A DNA stretch of 18,050 bases, from contig CAYLNM010000089.1 in the NCBI GenBank assembly GCA_964385045.1, positions 1 through 18,050 on the forward strand. The letters run 5' to 3'. Made by a program: the position numbers and the translations under genes. Origin of the DNA: CAYLNM01 sp964385045. GTDB taxonomy: Bacteria > Planctomycetota > Phycisphaerae > Phycisphaerales > SM1A02. Positions within the stretch are counted from its first letter, which is position 1. Every line of letters starts with the position of its first letter. A model generated the notes under the pieces. That model was not told the DNA's origin. It was given only the letters and a program-made list of their open reading frames with translations, and ran no database searches. This document shows positions 6,664 through 15,056 of the stretch, in pieces.

Positions 6664-8943
6664 TCAGTCGTCGAGGTACCAGGACAGGGCCGCGCCGAGC
6701 CCCAGCGCCTCGATCGCGCCGTCGTTGCCCGGCTGCTTCAGCCGCTCGGCGAGGTCCCACGCCCAGACGCGCTCCACGCTGCCGTCGGCGAAGGCGACGA
6801 ACGTCTCGTCCTCGGCGATCAGCATCGCCCGGTCCACGAGCATCACGACGTCGTCCCGCGCCGCCCCCGCGGTCGGGACGCGGTAGCCGATGGCCGGCCC
6901 GCCGTCGCCGGGCTCGCCGGCCGGCGATGCCATCGCGTCCGGCGCTGCGATCCCGGCGTCCACGAGCTCCTCGAGCGAGGCCGGGTATCGCCCGTGCTCG
7001 AGGCGGTGCAGCTCGATCGCGGTGACCAGCTCGGTCAGCCGGGCCTCAACCTGCGCCTCGCGGGCGGCGGCGCGGGCCTGCTCGAGGGCGGGCAGCGCGC
7101 CGCCGACCATCGCCCCGGTCGCCGCGAGCCCGGCGATGCCGCCGAGCGACTCCACCGTGCCCGCGAGCGCCACGAGCATCGAGCGGTCGCCGCGGACGTG
7201 CGACACGAGGTCGTCGCCGTCCCACCGCGCGGTGCCGAGCAGCGGGGCCACGCCCTCGGTGAACGCGGCGAAGGACGGCATCGGCAGGCCGACGTCGCGT
7301 CCGTCGTCTCCCGCCCCGGGCGAGCGGACGAGGTTGGCCAGGGCGGTGGCCACCAGCGACGCGGTGCCGTAGCCGCGGGCCGCCATCCGCGGCAGGTCCA
7401 CGTACCGCAGGGTGGCGAGGTCCTCGAGGGAGCCGCCGGCGAGCCGGGCGAGGTCCTCGCGGTCGAGGATCGACGGGCCGTCGCCGTCGATCTGGTCCAT
7501 CGCGGCGAGGACGGCGGTGGGCGAGGCGGCGACGACGAGATGGCGGCCCGCGATGCCCCAGCTCGGCTGGAGCGGGATCGGCAGGCCGTTGAACGACAGC
7601 GTGAAGAGCTCGCGGCCCCGCAGCGGGCGGGTGCGGATCGAGACGTAGCCGTTCGTCTCCCGCGGGGCCTCGGCGTTGAAGCGGCGGACGAGCTCGGCGT
7701 GGGTGGCGGCGATGCGCTCCGGGTCGTCGAGGCCGACGAGGGCGACGGTGGACATCAGCCCGCCGCCGCCGGTGAGGTCGGATCGGTAGACGGTGATCGT
7801 GTCGCCGAGGTGGTCGAGCAGGTCGGTCCGGGGGTGGAATCCCAGCTCGCGCTCGGCCTGCTCCCAGACGTCCGCGGGGGCTCCGGTCGAGGCCGCGAGC
7901 GTCTCGAGCATGTCGCCGAGCGCGGCGAGGTCGTAGAGGTTCGACTCCACCGCGACCACGTCCCGCGGGATCGCCCGCAGCTCCGAGGCCGGGATCGCGC
8001 GGTCGGGGTCGGCCCCGAGCTCCTCCGCGAGCGCCGCGTAGTCCTCCAGCACCGCCACGAGGTGCGAGCGGCGGTCGTCGACGCCGTAGGCGAGGGTGCC
8101 CACGTAGCCGCGGTCGGGGCTCAGTCCCATCGAGGCGAGCAGGGCCCGCTGCTCGGCCGGGGCGCCCTGCGCCGCGAGCGCCTGCTCGAACAGCGGGGCG
8201 AGCCGCCGGGTGTCGAACCGCACCGCGAGCGCGGGCGCGACGCCGGCGGGCAGGCCGTGGCCGCTCACGCGGGGCATCGCGTCGCCCGGGCGGTTCGCCG
8301 CGAGCACGAAGGTCGGCCGGCCGTCGAGGCGGGTGACGCCCATGCGGAGCTCGCCGAAGGGCGCGGGCGTGCCGGCGAGGTCGGTGCCCTCGATCGGCTG
8401 CAGCTCGATGCCCTGATCGCGCAGCAGGCCGCCCATCACCTCGCCCAGGCGCCGGGCCACCGCCGGATCCTCGGGCTGGATCGCGAGCTGGAGGCGGATC
8501 GGCGGCCCGCCCTCGGCCGGGTCGGGCACGTCGACCGAGAGCGTCATCGGGCTCGCGAGCCCGGCGACCAGCGCCCGCACCAGCGGCTCGGGCAGGGCGG
8601 GGGCGTCCGGCAGCTCGCCCTCCAGCTCCATCAGGCGATCCGGGAGCAGGGCGAAGGCCCGCCGCAGCGACGCGTCGCGCTCGTCCGGCATCAGGGCGGC
8701 GAGGCCGGCCGAGTGGAGGACCAGGGCGTCGGCGGAGGCCGCGGCGTCGGCGGGCCGGCCGGCGGCGGCACCGGTCGCCGGCGCGCGTCCCCCGACGAGG
8801 GCGACGGCGGTGATCGCGGCGACGAGGGCCGCGGCGCCGGTGCGGGAGCGGCCGGCGCCGCGGGCGCGGGCCGGGCGTGGGCACCCGGGGCACCCGGGGG
8901 CCCCGGGGGCGACGAGGTGGCGGCGAGCGGGGGAATGCAGCAC
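6664..8943 (-). CDS. Membrane-anchored protein of unknown function with pseudopilin-like C-terminal segment
   Basis: 759 residues from a GTG at 8943, chosen because GGAG (8951-8954) lies seven bases upstream. Further upstream this frame is arginine/proline-rich and does not look coding. An Arg-rich N-terminus (residues 22-35) is followed by one hydrophobic segment (about 37-52, AAALVAAITAVALVGG), a signal anchor or signal peptide. Residues about 70-590 form a large soluble region of mixed alpha/beta character with no motif I can assign; it loosely resembles the long DUF-type envelope proteins of planctomycetes. Residues about 601-661 contain a hydrophobic stretch (GGIAGLAATGAMVGGALPAL), then a charged amphipathic helix and LHRLEHGRYPASLEELV, a pattern typical of type II secretion pseudopilins. 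This is then followed by a beta-rich tail with FADGSVERV. Function unknown. It is convergent with katG and divergent from the autotransporter. Confidence 0.85.
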   Translation of the reverse strand: MLHSPARRHLVAPGAPGCPGCPRPARARGAGRSRTGAAALVAAITAVALVGGRAPATGAAAGRPADAAASADALVLHSAGLAALMPDERDASLRRAFALLPDRLMELEGELPDAPALPEPLVRALVAGLASPMTLSVDVPDPAEGGPPIRLQLAIQPEDPAVARRLGEVMGGLLRDQGIELQPIEGTDLAGTPAPFGELRMGVTRLDGRPTFVLAANRPGDAMPRVSGHGLPAGVAPALAVRFDTRRLAPLFEQALAAQGAPAEQRALLASMGLSPDRGYVGTLAYGVDDRRSHLVAVLEDYAALAEELGADPDRAIPASELRAIPRDVVAVESNLYDLAALGDMLETLAASTGAPADVWEQAERELGFHPRTDLLDHLGDTITVYRSDLTGGGGLMSTVALVGLDDPERIAATHAELVRRFNAEAPRETNGYVSIRTRPLRGRELFTLSFNGLPIPLQPSWGIAGRHLVVAASPTAVLAAMDQIDGDGPSILDREDLARLAGGSLEDLATLRYVDLPRMAARGYGTASLVATALANLVRSPGAGDDGRDVGLPMPSFAAFTEGVAPLLGTARWDGDDLVSHVRGDRSMLVALAGTVESLGGIAGLAATGAMVGGALPALEQARAAAREAQVEARLTELVTAIELHRLEHGRYPASLEELVDAGIAAPDAMASPAGEPGDGGPAIGYRVPTAGAARDDVVMLVDRAMLIAEDETFVAFADGSVERVWAWDLAERLKQPGNDGAIEALGLGAALSWYLDD

Positions 8944-9220
8944 GGCGGGACTCCGGGGTGGGCGCGGACGCGGCCGCGGGGCCGGGCGAGAGCGCCCGGG
9001 CGCGGGCGCGAACGTACCCCGCCCTCGGCCGACTCGCCCCCGGAGCCCGACGATTCGCCGCCCGCGCACGCCGCCGGGGCCCGCCGTCCGGGTCCTGTCC
9101 GATAAGCCCGCGGGGTCGCGCATGTGCAGCGCCGTCCGGCGGAGGGTCGATCCGCGGCCCGGACGGTCGCCCGGGTTCGCGAGGACCCCGGCCGCTCCGC
9201 GCTCCTTCGCGAGAGACCCG
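8944..9220. other. Divergent intergenic region, no gene
   Basis: 277 bp between the GTG start of the minus-strand membrane protein and the autotransporter start. Both leaders and promoters must lie here. It is almost entirely GC; the one AT-richer island is CCGATAAGC near 9099-9107. I could not pair it with a -35 element on either strand, so no promoter is called. Confidence 0.5.
8951..8954 (-). promoter_or_regulatory. Ribosome binding site GGAG deciding the GTG start at 8943
   Basis: The minus strand reads GGAG, seven bases, then GTG. An in-frame ATG far upstream at 9123 would add about 60 residues of low-complexity Arg/Pro/Gly sequence and is rejected. Confidence 0.6.
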
Positions 9221-12200
9221 ATGTCGCACCACGCCTCCGTCCGCCCCCCCGTGACCCTGGTCTCCCGGCCGCCCCGTGCGGCGGGCCGCCCGGAGGACGC
9301 CGCCGGCACCGCCCGCCTCGCGGGGCTCGCCGCGGCGATCGCCCTCGCCGCCGCCCCCGTCGCCCGTGCCGCCATCACCTGGGACGGGGGCAACGGCGAC
9401 GGCGACTTCGCGTCGGCCGACAACTGGGGCGGGACGGATCCCGACGACGGGAACGACGGCACGCTCGAGGACGGCGACCTGATCTTCGCCGGCGCCGTGC
9501 AGACGACGGTCACGATCGCGATCGACTACTCGGGCATCGACTCGATCACGTTCGCGGGGGACGCGGACACCTTCACGATCGACGGCGACGGCGGGGGAGC
9601 CGAGACGCTGACGTTCAACGACGGCGCGACGATCGTCAACGACTCGACCAACAGCGGCGACATGACCTTCGGCAGCGGCCTGAACCTCGCCTTCAGCGGC
9701 GAGTTCGCGTCGATCGTCAACAACAACGGCGGCGACGACGGCGACATCGTGATCGAGTCCACGATCGACATCGCCGGCGACGGCTCCTTCGACCTCTTCG
9801 TCGAGGGAGCCGGCGACGTGTCCCTCGACGGCGTCGTCTCGGGCGCCGGTGCCCGCATCGTCAAGCGCGACGAGGGCACGCTGACCCTCGGGGCCGCCAA
9901 CACCCACACCGGGGGCGTCCGGATCGAGGAGGGCACCGTCCTGCTCGGCGACGCGGCCGGCTTCGGCACCGGCACCGTGGTGGTGGCGGGCGACGCGACG
10001 GTCGGGGCGACCGGCGGCGCGATCGCCGGCGTCGCCAACGACTTCGAGGTCCTCTCCGGCGACACGCTCACGATCGGCGGGTCCGAGGACCTCGAGCTCG
10101 ATGGCGACGTCACCGGCCTCGGCTCGGTCGCGATGAACATGGCCACCGCGGGCGACGTCCTCACCCTCGGCGGCGACCTCTCGGGCCTCGGCGGCGGCCT
10201 GACCCTCACCCGCGGCACGCTGGTGGCCGAGACCGCCGAGTCGATCGGCGGCGCGGGCGACACGGTGACGGTGGACGCCGCCGCCGACGCGGTCGGCCTG
10301 CGGGCGGCGGTCGGCGGCCTGACGTTCGCCCCCGACTTCGTGCTCCAGCGCTCCGGCGGCACCGCGGAGCTGAGCCTCGACGGCACCCACGGCTTCACCC
10401 TCGCGGGCACGATCTCCGGGACCGGGCGGATCGAGGTCGGCGTGGCCAGCGGCCAGCTCGTCACGCTCTCGGCCGCCAACACCTTCACCGGCGGCACCAC
10501 GATCGACACCGCGGGGGCGGGCATCGTCCTCGGCACCGGCACGTCGCTCGGCACCGGCAGCCTCTCGCTCGCCGCCGACGGCGAGATCCGGGCGGGGACG
10601 GACCTCGGCGTGGTGGCCAACGACGTCAAGCTCGGCACCCACACCCTGACCGTCGGCGGCACGCACGACCTCACCCTCGGCGGCGCGATCAGCGGCACCG
10701 GCGGCGTCACCGTGGACGCCGCCGGGGCCACCGTGGCCCTCACCGGCACCAGCACCTACACCGGCACCACCACCCTGACGGCCGGCACCCTGCTGTTCGG
10801 CTCCGACGACGCGATCGGCAACGGGGGCGGCGGGGCGAGCCTCGCCCTGAACGGCGGCACCATCGGCACCGGCGGGGCGAGCGTGAGCCTCGACGAGGCG
10901 GTCGCCATCGGGGGCGACGTCGCGGTGGCCGACCTCGCGGGCGGATCGCTGACGCTCTCGGGCGCGGTCGACCTCGGCGACGCGGACCGCACGATCACCA
11001 CCGCCAACGACGAGCTGTTCACCCTGTCGGGCACGGTGAGCTCCACCGGACAGAACGACGGCCTGACCAAGGCCGGCGCCGGCGTCCTCGTCCTCTCGGG
11101 CGACAACTCGGCCTGGAACGGCGGGGTCACCGTCTCCGGCGGCTCGCTCGGCCTCGGCCACGACGACGCCCTCGGCGGCAGCGGCCTCGAGGTGACGGGC
11201 GACGCGTCGGTCTTCGCCTCCGGCGGCGCCCGCACCATCGCCAACGCGGTGGACCTGAACACCAACGTCCTGACGATCGGCGGCACCGAGGACCTGACGC
11301 TCTCCGGCGCGATCACCTCCACCGGCGGCACCGGCAGCGTGCGCTTCGCCTCCACCGGCACCACGACCATCGGCAACGCCGGCAGCAGCTACGCCGGGAC
11401 CACGACGATCGCGGCGGGCACCGTGCTCGTCACCGACGCCGAGGCCTTCGGCACCAGCGACCTCGTGCTCGCGGGGGGCGCGCTCGGGGCCTCCGGCGCC
11501 GGCGTCACCCTCGACGAGGCCGTCAGCGTCACCGCCGCCTCGACCATCACCGGCGACGAGAGCCTGACCCTCTCGGGCGCGATCTCCGGCGGCGGCGACC
11601 TCACCGTCGACCTGGCCGCCATCTCCGACGTCCTCACGCTCTCGGGCACCAACACCGCCGCCGGCGACGTCCAGGTGGACGGCGGCATGCTCACCCTCGC
11701 CGGCGGCGACGCCCTCGCCGACACCGTGCGGGTGACGCTCGCCGACGCGGCCGCGGCCGGCCTCACGCTGTCGAACGACGAGACCATCGCCGGCCTCGCC
11801 GGCGGCGGCTCCGGCGGCGGCGACGTCGCCCTCGGCGGGAGCACCCTCACCCTCGCCGGGGACGGCGACGCCGTCTTCACCTACGGCGGCGTGATCTCGG
11901 GCACCGGCGGCCTGACCGTCACCGGCGGCTCGCACTACCTGGGCGGTGCGAGCACCTTCACCGGGGCGACGACCGTCAGCGGCGGCCTGCTCGGCGGCAG
12001 CGGCGCGGTGGGCGGCGACCTGACCGTCGCCACCGGCGCGACGCTCGCCCCGGGATCGGCCTCGGCCGCCGGCACCCTCGAGGTGGCGGGCGACCTCGAC
12101 CTCGCCGCGGGCTCGACCCTGCAGGTCCTCGTCGACGGCAGCGACCTCTCCAACGTCTCGCAGGTCGACGTCGCCGGCGACGTGACGATCGCCTCCGGGG

Positions 12201-13723
12201 CCGGGGTCTCGGTGAGCGTCAGCCAGACGGCCGGCACCTACGTGGCCTCCGACAGCACGTACGTGATCCTGACCGCCGACGGCACGATCGCGACCCCCGA
12301 CGTCGCGGTGACGACCGACTCGGCCACGCTCGACTTCTACGACCTCGAGGACTTCGACGTGGCGGACTTCACGCCCGGCGACGACGAGATCGCGCTGATC
12401 GCCACGCGGGCCGCGAACGCCTACTCGAACCCCGCCGTCGTGACCGCGGGCAACAATCGCCGCATCGGCGCCGCCCTCGACTCGCTCACCGCGGTCGCGG
12501 ACGCGAACCCGACGGGCGACGCGGCGGACCTGCTGGCCCAGCTCCAGGCCCTCGACGCGGACCAGCTCAACGCCGCCCTCGAGCAGCTCGCCCCGACCGC
12601 GGCCAACGTCAGCACGTCGCTCGCCACCGGCGGCTCCTCGGCCTACGGCGCGGTGCAGACCGGCTACCTCGCCGCCCGCCGCTCGGGCACCGAGGACCTC
12701 TTCATGATGGCCGGCGGCCGGCTGGCGATGGGCACCTTCGGGCTCGCCGAGGCCCAGGGCCTGCTCGGCGGGGCCGGCGGGGCCGGCGGGGCGACCGCGG
12801 CGGGCGAGGCCATGGCCCTCGCCGGCATGCTGCCGGACGAGTCGCTCGCGACCGACGGCGGCGCCGGGGGCGGCACCTTCGAGGCGGGCGACTGGAAGGT
12901 CTTCGCCAAGATCTACGGGGTGATGTCCGAGCAGGACGCCGAGGGCAATCGCGTCGGCTACGACGGGACGTTCCTCGGCGTCCAGGGCGGCGTCGACCGG
13001 CGGTTCGGCGACGAGTGGGTCGTGGGTCTCGGCCTCGCGTACCAGAACGCCGACGCCGACCTCGAGCCGAACCGGGGCGACATCGAGGCCGACACCTTCC
13101 GCCTCGGCCCGTACGCGACCTGGACCCGCGGCGACTGGTACGTGGATCTCTCGGCCACCGTCGGATTCGGCGGGTACGACCAGAATCGCCTCGTGACCAT
13201 TCCGATGATGGCCACGCAGACCGCGGTGAGCGACTACGACGCGACCGACGTGACCCTGCTCGCCGGCGTCGGCCGCGAGGTCGATCTCGGCGACGGCTGG
13301 ACCCTCGTTCCGCAGGCGTCGCTCATGTGGGCCACCTACGACTTCGACGGCTACACCGAGACCGGCGCCGGCGTGAACGACATGACCGTGTCGGACCGCA
13401 GCGCCGACTCGCTGCGGAGCCGTCTCGCGGTCGAGCTGACCCGCGAGATCGAGCTGGCCTCCGGCGGCCGTCTCGTCCCCGGCGTGCTCCTGGGCTGGGA
13501 GCACGAGTTCGAGGACTTCGACGAGGTCGAGGCCCGCTTCGCGGTGGGCGGCGACCCGTTCCTCGCCGACGTGGGCTCGCCGGTCGAGGACGGCATCGCG
13601 GTCGGGGCCGGCCTGACGCTCATCAGCAGCGACCGGCTGAGCGGCTACGTCCGCTACGACGGCGTCTTCGGCGACGGCTCCGACACCCACGCGATCAGCG
13701 GAGGGCTCGAGCTGCGGTTCTGA
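9221..13723 (+). CDS. Autotransporter (type Va) with PATR-type passenger and C-terminal beta-barrel
   Basis: 1500 residues. A long N-region leads to a hydrophobic core (about 32-47) and a likely cut at ARA|AITW near residue 50. The passenger (about 51-1060) is Gly/Thr/Ser/Asp-rich beta-helix sequence. It has at least seven autotransporter-associated repeats of the form LTLSGxNTxTGGTTIxxGTLxLGxxxAxG, near residues 219, 413, 504, 621, 715, 803 and 904. A linker of about 1060-1220 includes GGAGGAGG. The barrel (about 1222-1500) has alternating hydrophobic strands such as DWKVFAKIYG, VVGLGLAYQN and LSGYVRYDG, and ends in phenylalanine (LELRF), the outer-membrane barrel signal. I see no cysteine anywhere in the protein, typical of autotransporter passengers. 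The ATG at 9221 follows a purine-rich GAGAGA and gives a proper signal peptide; in-frame codons back to 8810 look non-coding. Likely role is surface display or adhesion (inference). It appears to be transcribed alone. Confidence 0.93.
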   Translation: MSHHASVRPPVTLVSRPPRAAGRPEDAAGTARLAGLAAAIALAAAPVARAAITWDGGNGDGDFASADNWGGTDPDDGNDGTLEDGDLIFAGAVQTTVTIAIDYSGIDSITFAGDADTFTIDGDGGGAETLTFNDGATIVNDSTNSGDMTFGSGLNLAFSGEFASIVNNNGGDDGDIVIESTIDIAGDGSFDLFVEGAGDVSLDGVVSGAGARIVKRDEGTLTLGAANTHTGGVRIEEGTVLLGDAAGFGTGTVVVAGDATVGATGGAIAGVANDFEVLSGDTLTIGGSEDLELDGDVTGLGSVAMNMATAGDVLTLGGDLSGLGGGLTLTRGTLVAETAESIGGAGDTVTVDAAADAVGLRAAVGGLTFAPDFVLQRSGGTAELSLDGTHGFTLAGTISGTGRIEVGVASGQLVTLSAANTFTGGTTIDTAGAGIVLGTGTSLGTGSLSLAADGEIRAGTDLGVVANDVKLGTHTLTVGGTHDLTLGGAISGTGGVTVDAAGATVALTGTSTYTGTTTLTAGTLLFGSDDAIGNGGGGASLALNGGTIGTGGASVSLDEAVAIGGDVAVADLAGGSLTLSGAVDLGDADRTITTANDELFTLSGTVSSTGQNDGLTKAGAGVLVLSGDNSAWNGGVTVSGGSLGLGHDDALGGSGLEVTGDASVFASGGARTIANAVDLNTNVLTIGGTEDLTLSGAITSTGGTGSVRFASTGTTTIGNAGSSYAGTTTIAAGTVLVTDAEAFGTSDLVLAGGALGASGAGVTLDEAVSVTAASTITGDESLTLSGAISGGGDLTVDLAAISDVLTLSGTNTAAGDVQVDGGMLTLAGGDALADTVRVTLADAAAAGLTLSNDETIAGLAGGGSGGGDVALGGSTLTLAGDGDAVFTYGGVISGTGGLTVTGGSHYLGGASTFTGATTVSGGLLGGSGAVGGDLTVATGATLAPGSASAAGTLEVAGDLDLAAGSTLQVLVDGSDLSNVSQVDVAGDVTIASGAGVSVSVSQTAGTYVASDSTYVILTADGTIATPDVAVTTDSATLDFYDLEDFDVADFTPGDDEIALIATRAANAYSNPAVVTAGNNRRIGAALDSLTAVADANPTGDAADLLAQLQALDADQLNAALEQLAPTAANVSTSLATGGSSAYGAVQTGYLAARRSGTEDLFMMAGGRLAMGTFGLAEAQGLLGGAGGAGGATAAGEAMALAGMLPDESLATDGGAGGGTFEAGDWKVFAKIYGVMSEQDAEGNRVGYDGTFLGVQGGVDRRFGDEWVVGLGLAYQNADADLEPNRGDIEADTFRLGPYATWTRGDWYVDLSATVGFGGYDQNRLVTIPMMATQTAVSDYDATDVTLLAGVGREVDLGDGWTLVPQASLMWATYDFDGYTETGAGVNDMTVSDRSADSLRSRLAVELTREIELASGGRLVPGVLLGWEHEFEDFDEVEARFAVGGDPFLADVGSPVEDGIAVGAGLTLISSDRLSGYVRYDGVFGDGSDTHAISGGLELRF

Positions 13724-13769
13724 CCGCGGCGGCCCGGACCTCCCGTCCGTCTTCTTCTCTTCTCCCGGC

Positions 13770-13801
13770 GACGGACCGAAGCCCCCGGGCTCCGGTCCGT
13801 C
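13770..13801. terminator. Hairpin terminator between convergent genes
   Basis: GACGGACCG (13770-13778) pairs with CGGTCCGTC (13793-13801). After one A-C mismatch an inner stem AGCCC/GGGCT continues towards the tip. It lies between the autotransporter stop and the stop of the minus-strand FG-GAP gene. There is no U-run; a pyrimidine tract (13747-13765) precedes the stem on the plus strand. Confidence 0.75.
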
Positions 13802-13883
13802 GTCGCGCGCGGGGCGAAGGGGGAAGCGCGGAGCGGACGGCGGGGCGGCCGGTCCGCGGCGGCCGCCGTCCGCCGGTCAGGGC

Positions 13884-15056
13884 TCAGCACGGCCCCCAGG
13901 CGGACAGCACCGCGACCACGTCGTCGAAGCCGACGTCCCCGGAGCCGTCGAGGTCCGCCGGGCACGCGCCGGAGCACGGGCCCCAGCCCGAGAGGGTCGC
14001 CACCAGGTCGTCGAAGCCGACGCTGCCGCTGCCGTCCAGGTCGCCCGGGCACGCCGCCCCGCACTGGCTGAGCAGGATGCTGACGTCGTTCGAGCTCCCG
14101 TTCCCCACCACCAGGTCCAGCGCGCCGTTCCCGTCGAGGTCGCCGACCGCGACCGCGCGGGGGGCGTCCCCGACGGGCAGGGTCACCGCCGCCGCGAAGG
14201 TGCCGTCACCGAGCCCGGGCAGCACGCTCACGTCGTCGGAGCCGGCGTTCGCCGCCACGAGGTCCGGTGTCCCGTCGCCGTCGAGGTCGCCCAGGGCGAG
14301 GGCGACGGGCCCGTCTCCCGACACGAAGGGGGCGGCCGCGGCGAACGTGCCGTCGCCCTGACCGAGGGAGACGCTCACTCGATCGGCGGGCACGTTCGCC
14401 GCCGCCAGGTCGGGCGTTCCGTCGCCGTCGACGTCGCCGATCGCCACCGATCGCGGCCCGATCACGACCGCGAACGACGTCGCCGGAGCGAAGGTCCCGT
14501 CGCCGAGCCCCAGAAGCACGCCGACGTCGGACGAGACGAAGCTCGCGACCGCCAGGTCCGGCACGCCGTCCCCGTCCAGGTCGCCGACCGCGATCGACCG
14601 CGGCTCGTCCCCCGCGGGGTAGGACGCCGGCGGCCCGAAGCTGCCGTCACCGAGGCCCAGCAGGACGGTCGCGTCGTCCGAGACCGCGTTCGCCACCGCC
14701 AGGTCCGGCGTCCCGTCCCCGTCGAGGTCCTCGATCACGACGGACTCGGGGCCGCCTCCGGCCGCGAGGATCGTCGCGGCGGCGAAGGTGCCGTCACCCT
14801 GACCGAGCAGCACGCTCACGTCGTCGGTGAGGCGATTCGCGGTCACGAGATCGGGCGTGCCGTTCCCGTCCAGGTCGCCGATCGCGATGGACTCCGGCCG
14901 GATGCCGTCCACGGGGAGCGTGGTGGACGTCGGGAAGATCGTGGTCGGATCGCACTGGGCGTGCGCCGCCGCGGCGAGTCCGCCGACGGCGATCAGCATC
15001 GCGGCGCCGCGGGCCGTGGCCGCGGATGGCGTCGTCGTGTCTCGGAACTGGTGCAT
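13884..15056 (-). CDS. Secreted FG-GAP/VCBS repeat protein with C-terminal GC-type dockerin-like module
   Basis: 390 residues. The start at 15056 is fixed by a full AGGAGG nine bases upstream; an in-frame ATG 14 codons earlier lacks such a site. A signal peptide ends near AAAHAQ (34). Residues 51 to about 331 are six tandem repeats with a calcium-loop core, DLDGDGTPDL or a close variant, starting at 61, 110, 159, 208, 257 and 306, an exact 49-residue period. A second shared motif in each unit is VSVLLGxGDGTF. Such FG-GAP/VCBS units usually form beta-propeller blades in extracellular proteins. Residues about 332-390 hold two dockerin-like repeats (DLDGSGSVGFDDLVATLSGWGPC and a near copy) between cysteines, ending exactly at WGPC. 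No enzymatic domain is seen. A secreted binding or structural role is inferred. The gene is convergent with the autotransporter. Confidence 0.9.
   Translation of the reverse strand: MHQFRDTTTPSAATARGAAMLIAVGGLAAAAHAQCDPTTIFPTSTTLPVDGIRPESIAIGDLDGNGTPDLVTANRLTDDVSVLLGQGDGTFAAATILAAGGGPESVVIEDLDGDGTPDLAVANAVSDDATVLLGLGDGSFGPPASYPAGDEPRSIAVGDLDGDGVPDLAVASFVSSDVGVLLGLGDGTFAPATSFAVVIGPRSVAIGDVDGDGTPDLAAANVPADRVSVSLGQGDGTFAAAAPFVSGDGPVALALGDLDGDGTPDLVAANAGSDDVSVLPGLGDGTFAAAVTLPVGDAPRAVAVGDLDGNGALDLVVGNGSSNDVSILLSQCGAACPGDLDGSGSVGFDDLVATLSGWGPCSGACPADLDGSGDVGFDDVVAVLSAWGPC
14064..14906 (-). repeat. Six 147-bp tandem coding repeats (49-residue units)
   Basis: The DLDGxGxPDL core recurs every 49 codons with no insertion or deletion across five intervals; the sixth unit is shortened where it meets the dockerin-like tail. 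At DNA level the block shows recurrent GTCGCCGTCGAGGTC-like strings. The constant period suggests recent duplication or strong structural constraint. Confidence 0.85.

Noticed and set aside
41..6886. Plus-strand open frame of 2281 codons
   Set aside because: Arg/Pro/Gly-rich translation that overlaps the beta-helix gene, oxyR and katG in another frame; very high GC removes stop codons by chance.
8880..8911. CACCCGGGG/CCCCGGGGG repeats as a regulatory or recombination element
   Set aside because: They fall inside the N-terminal codons of the minus-strand membrane protein (Pro/Gly/Cys-rich) and are explained by that coding sequence and base composition.
7046..13690. Minus-strand open frame of 2214 codons across the autotransporter
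   Set aside because: It is an antisense shadow with Val/Gly/Ala/Arg/Asp/Glu-dominated translation mirroring the repetitive Gly/Thr codons of the autotransporter; no ribosome site or domain.
9124..14361. Plus-strand open frame of 1745 codons
   Set aside because: Arginine-rich off-frame reading of the autotransporter, running on past its stop into the antisense of the FG-GAP gene.
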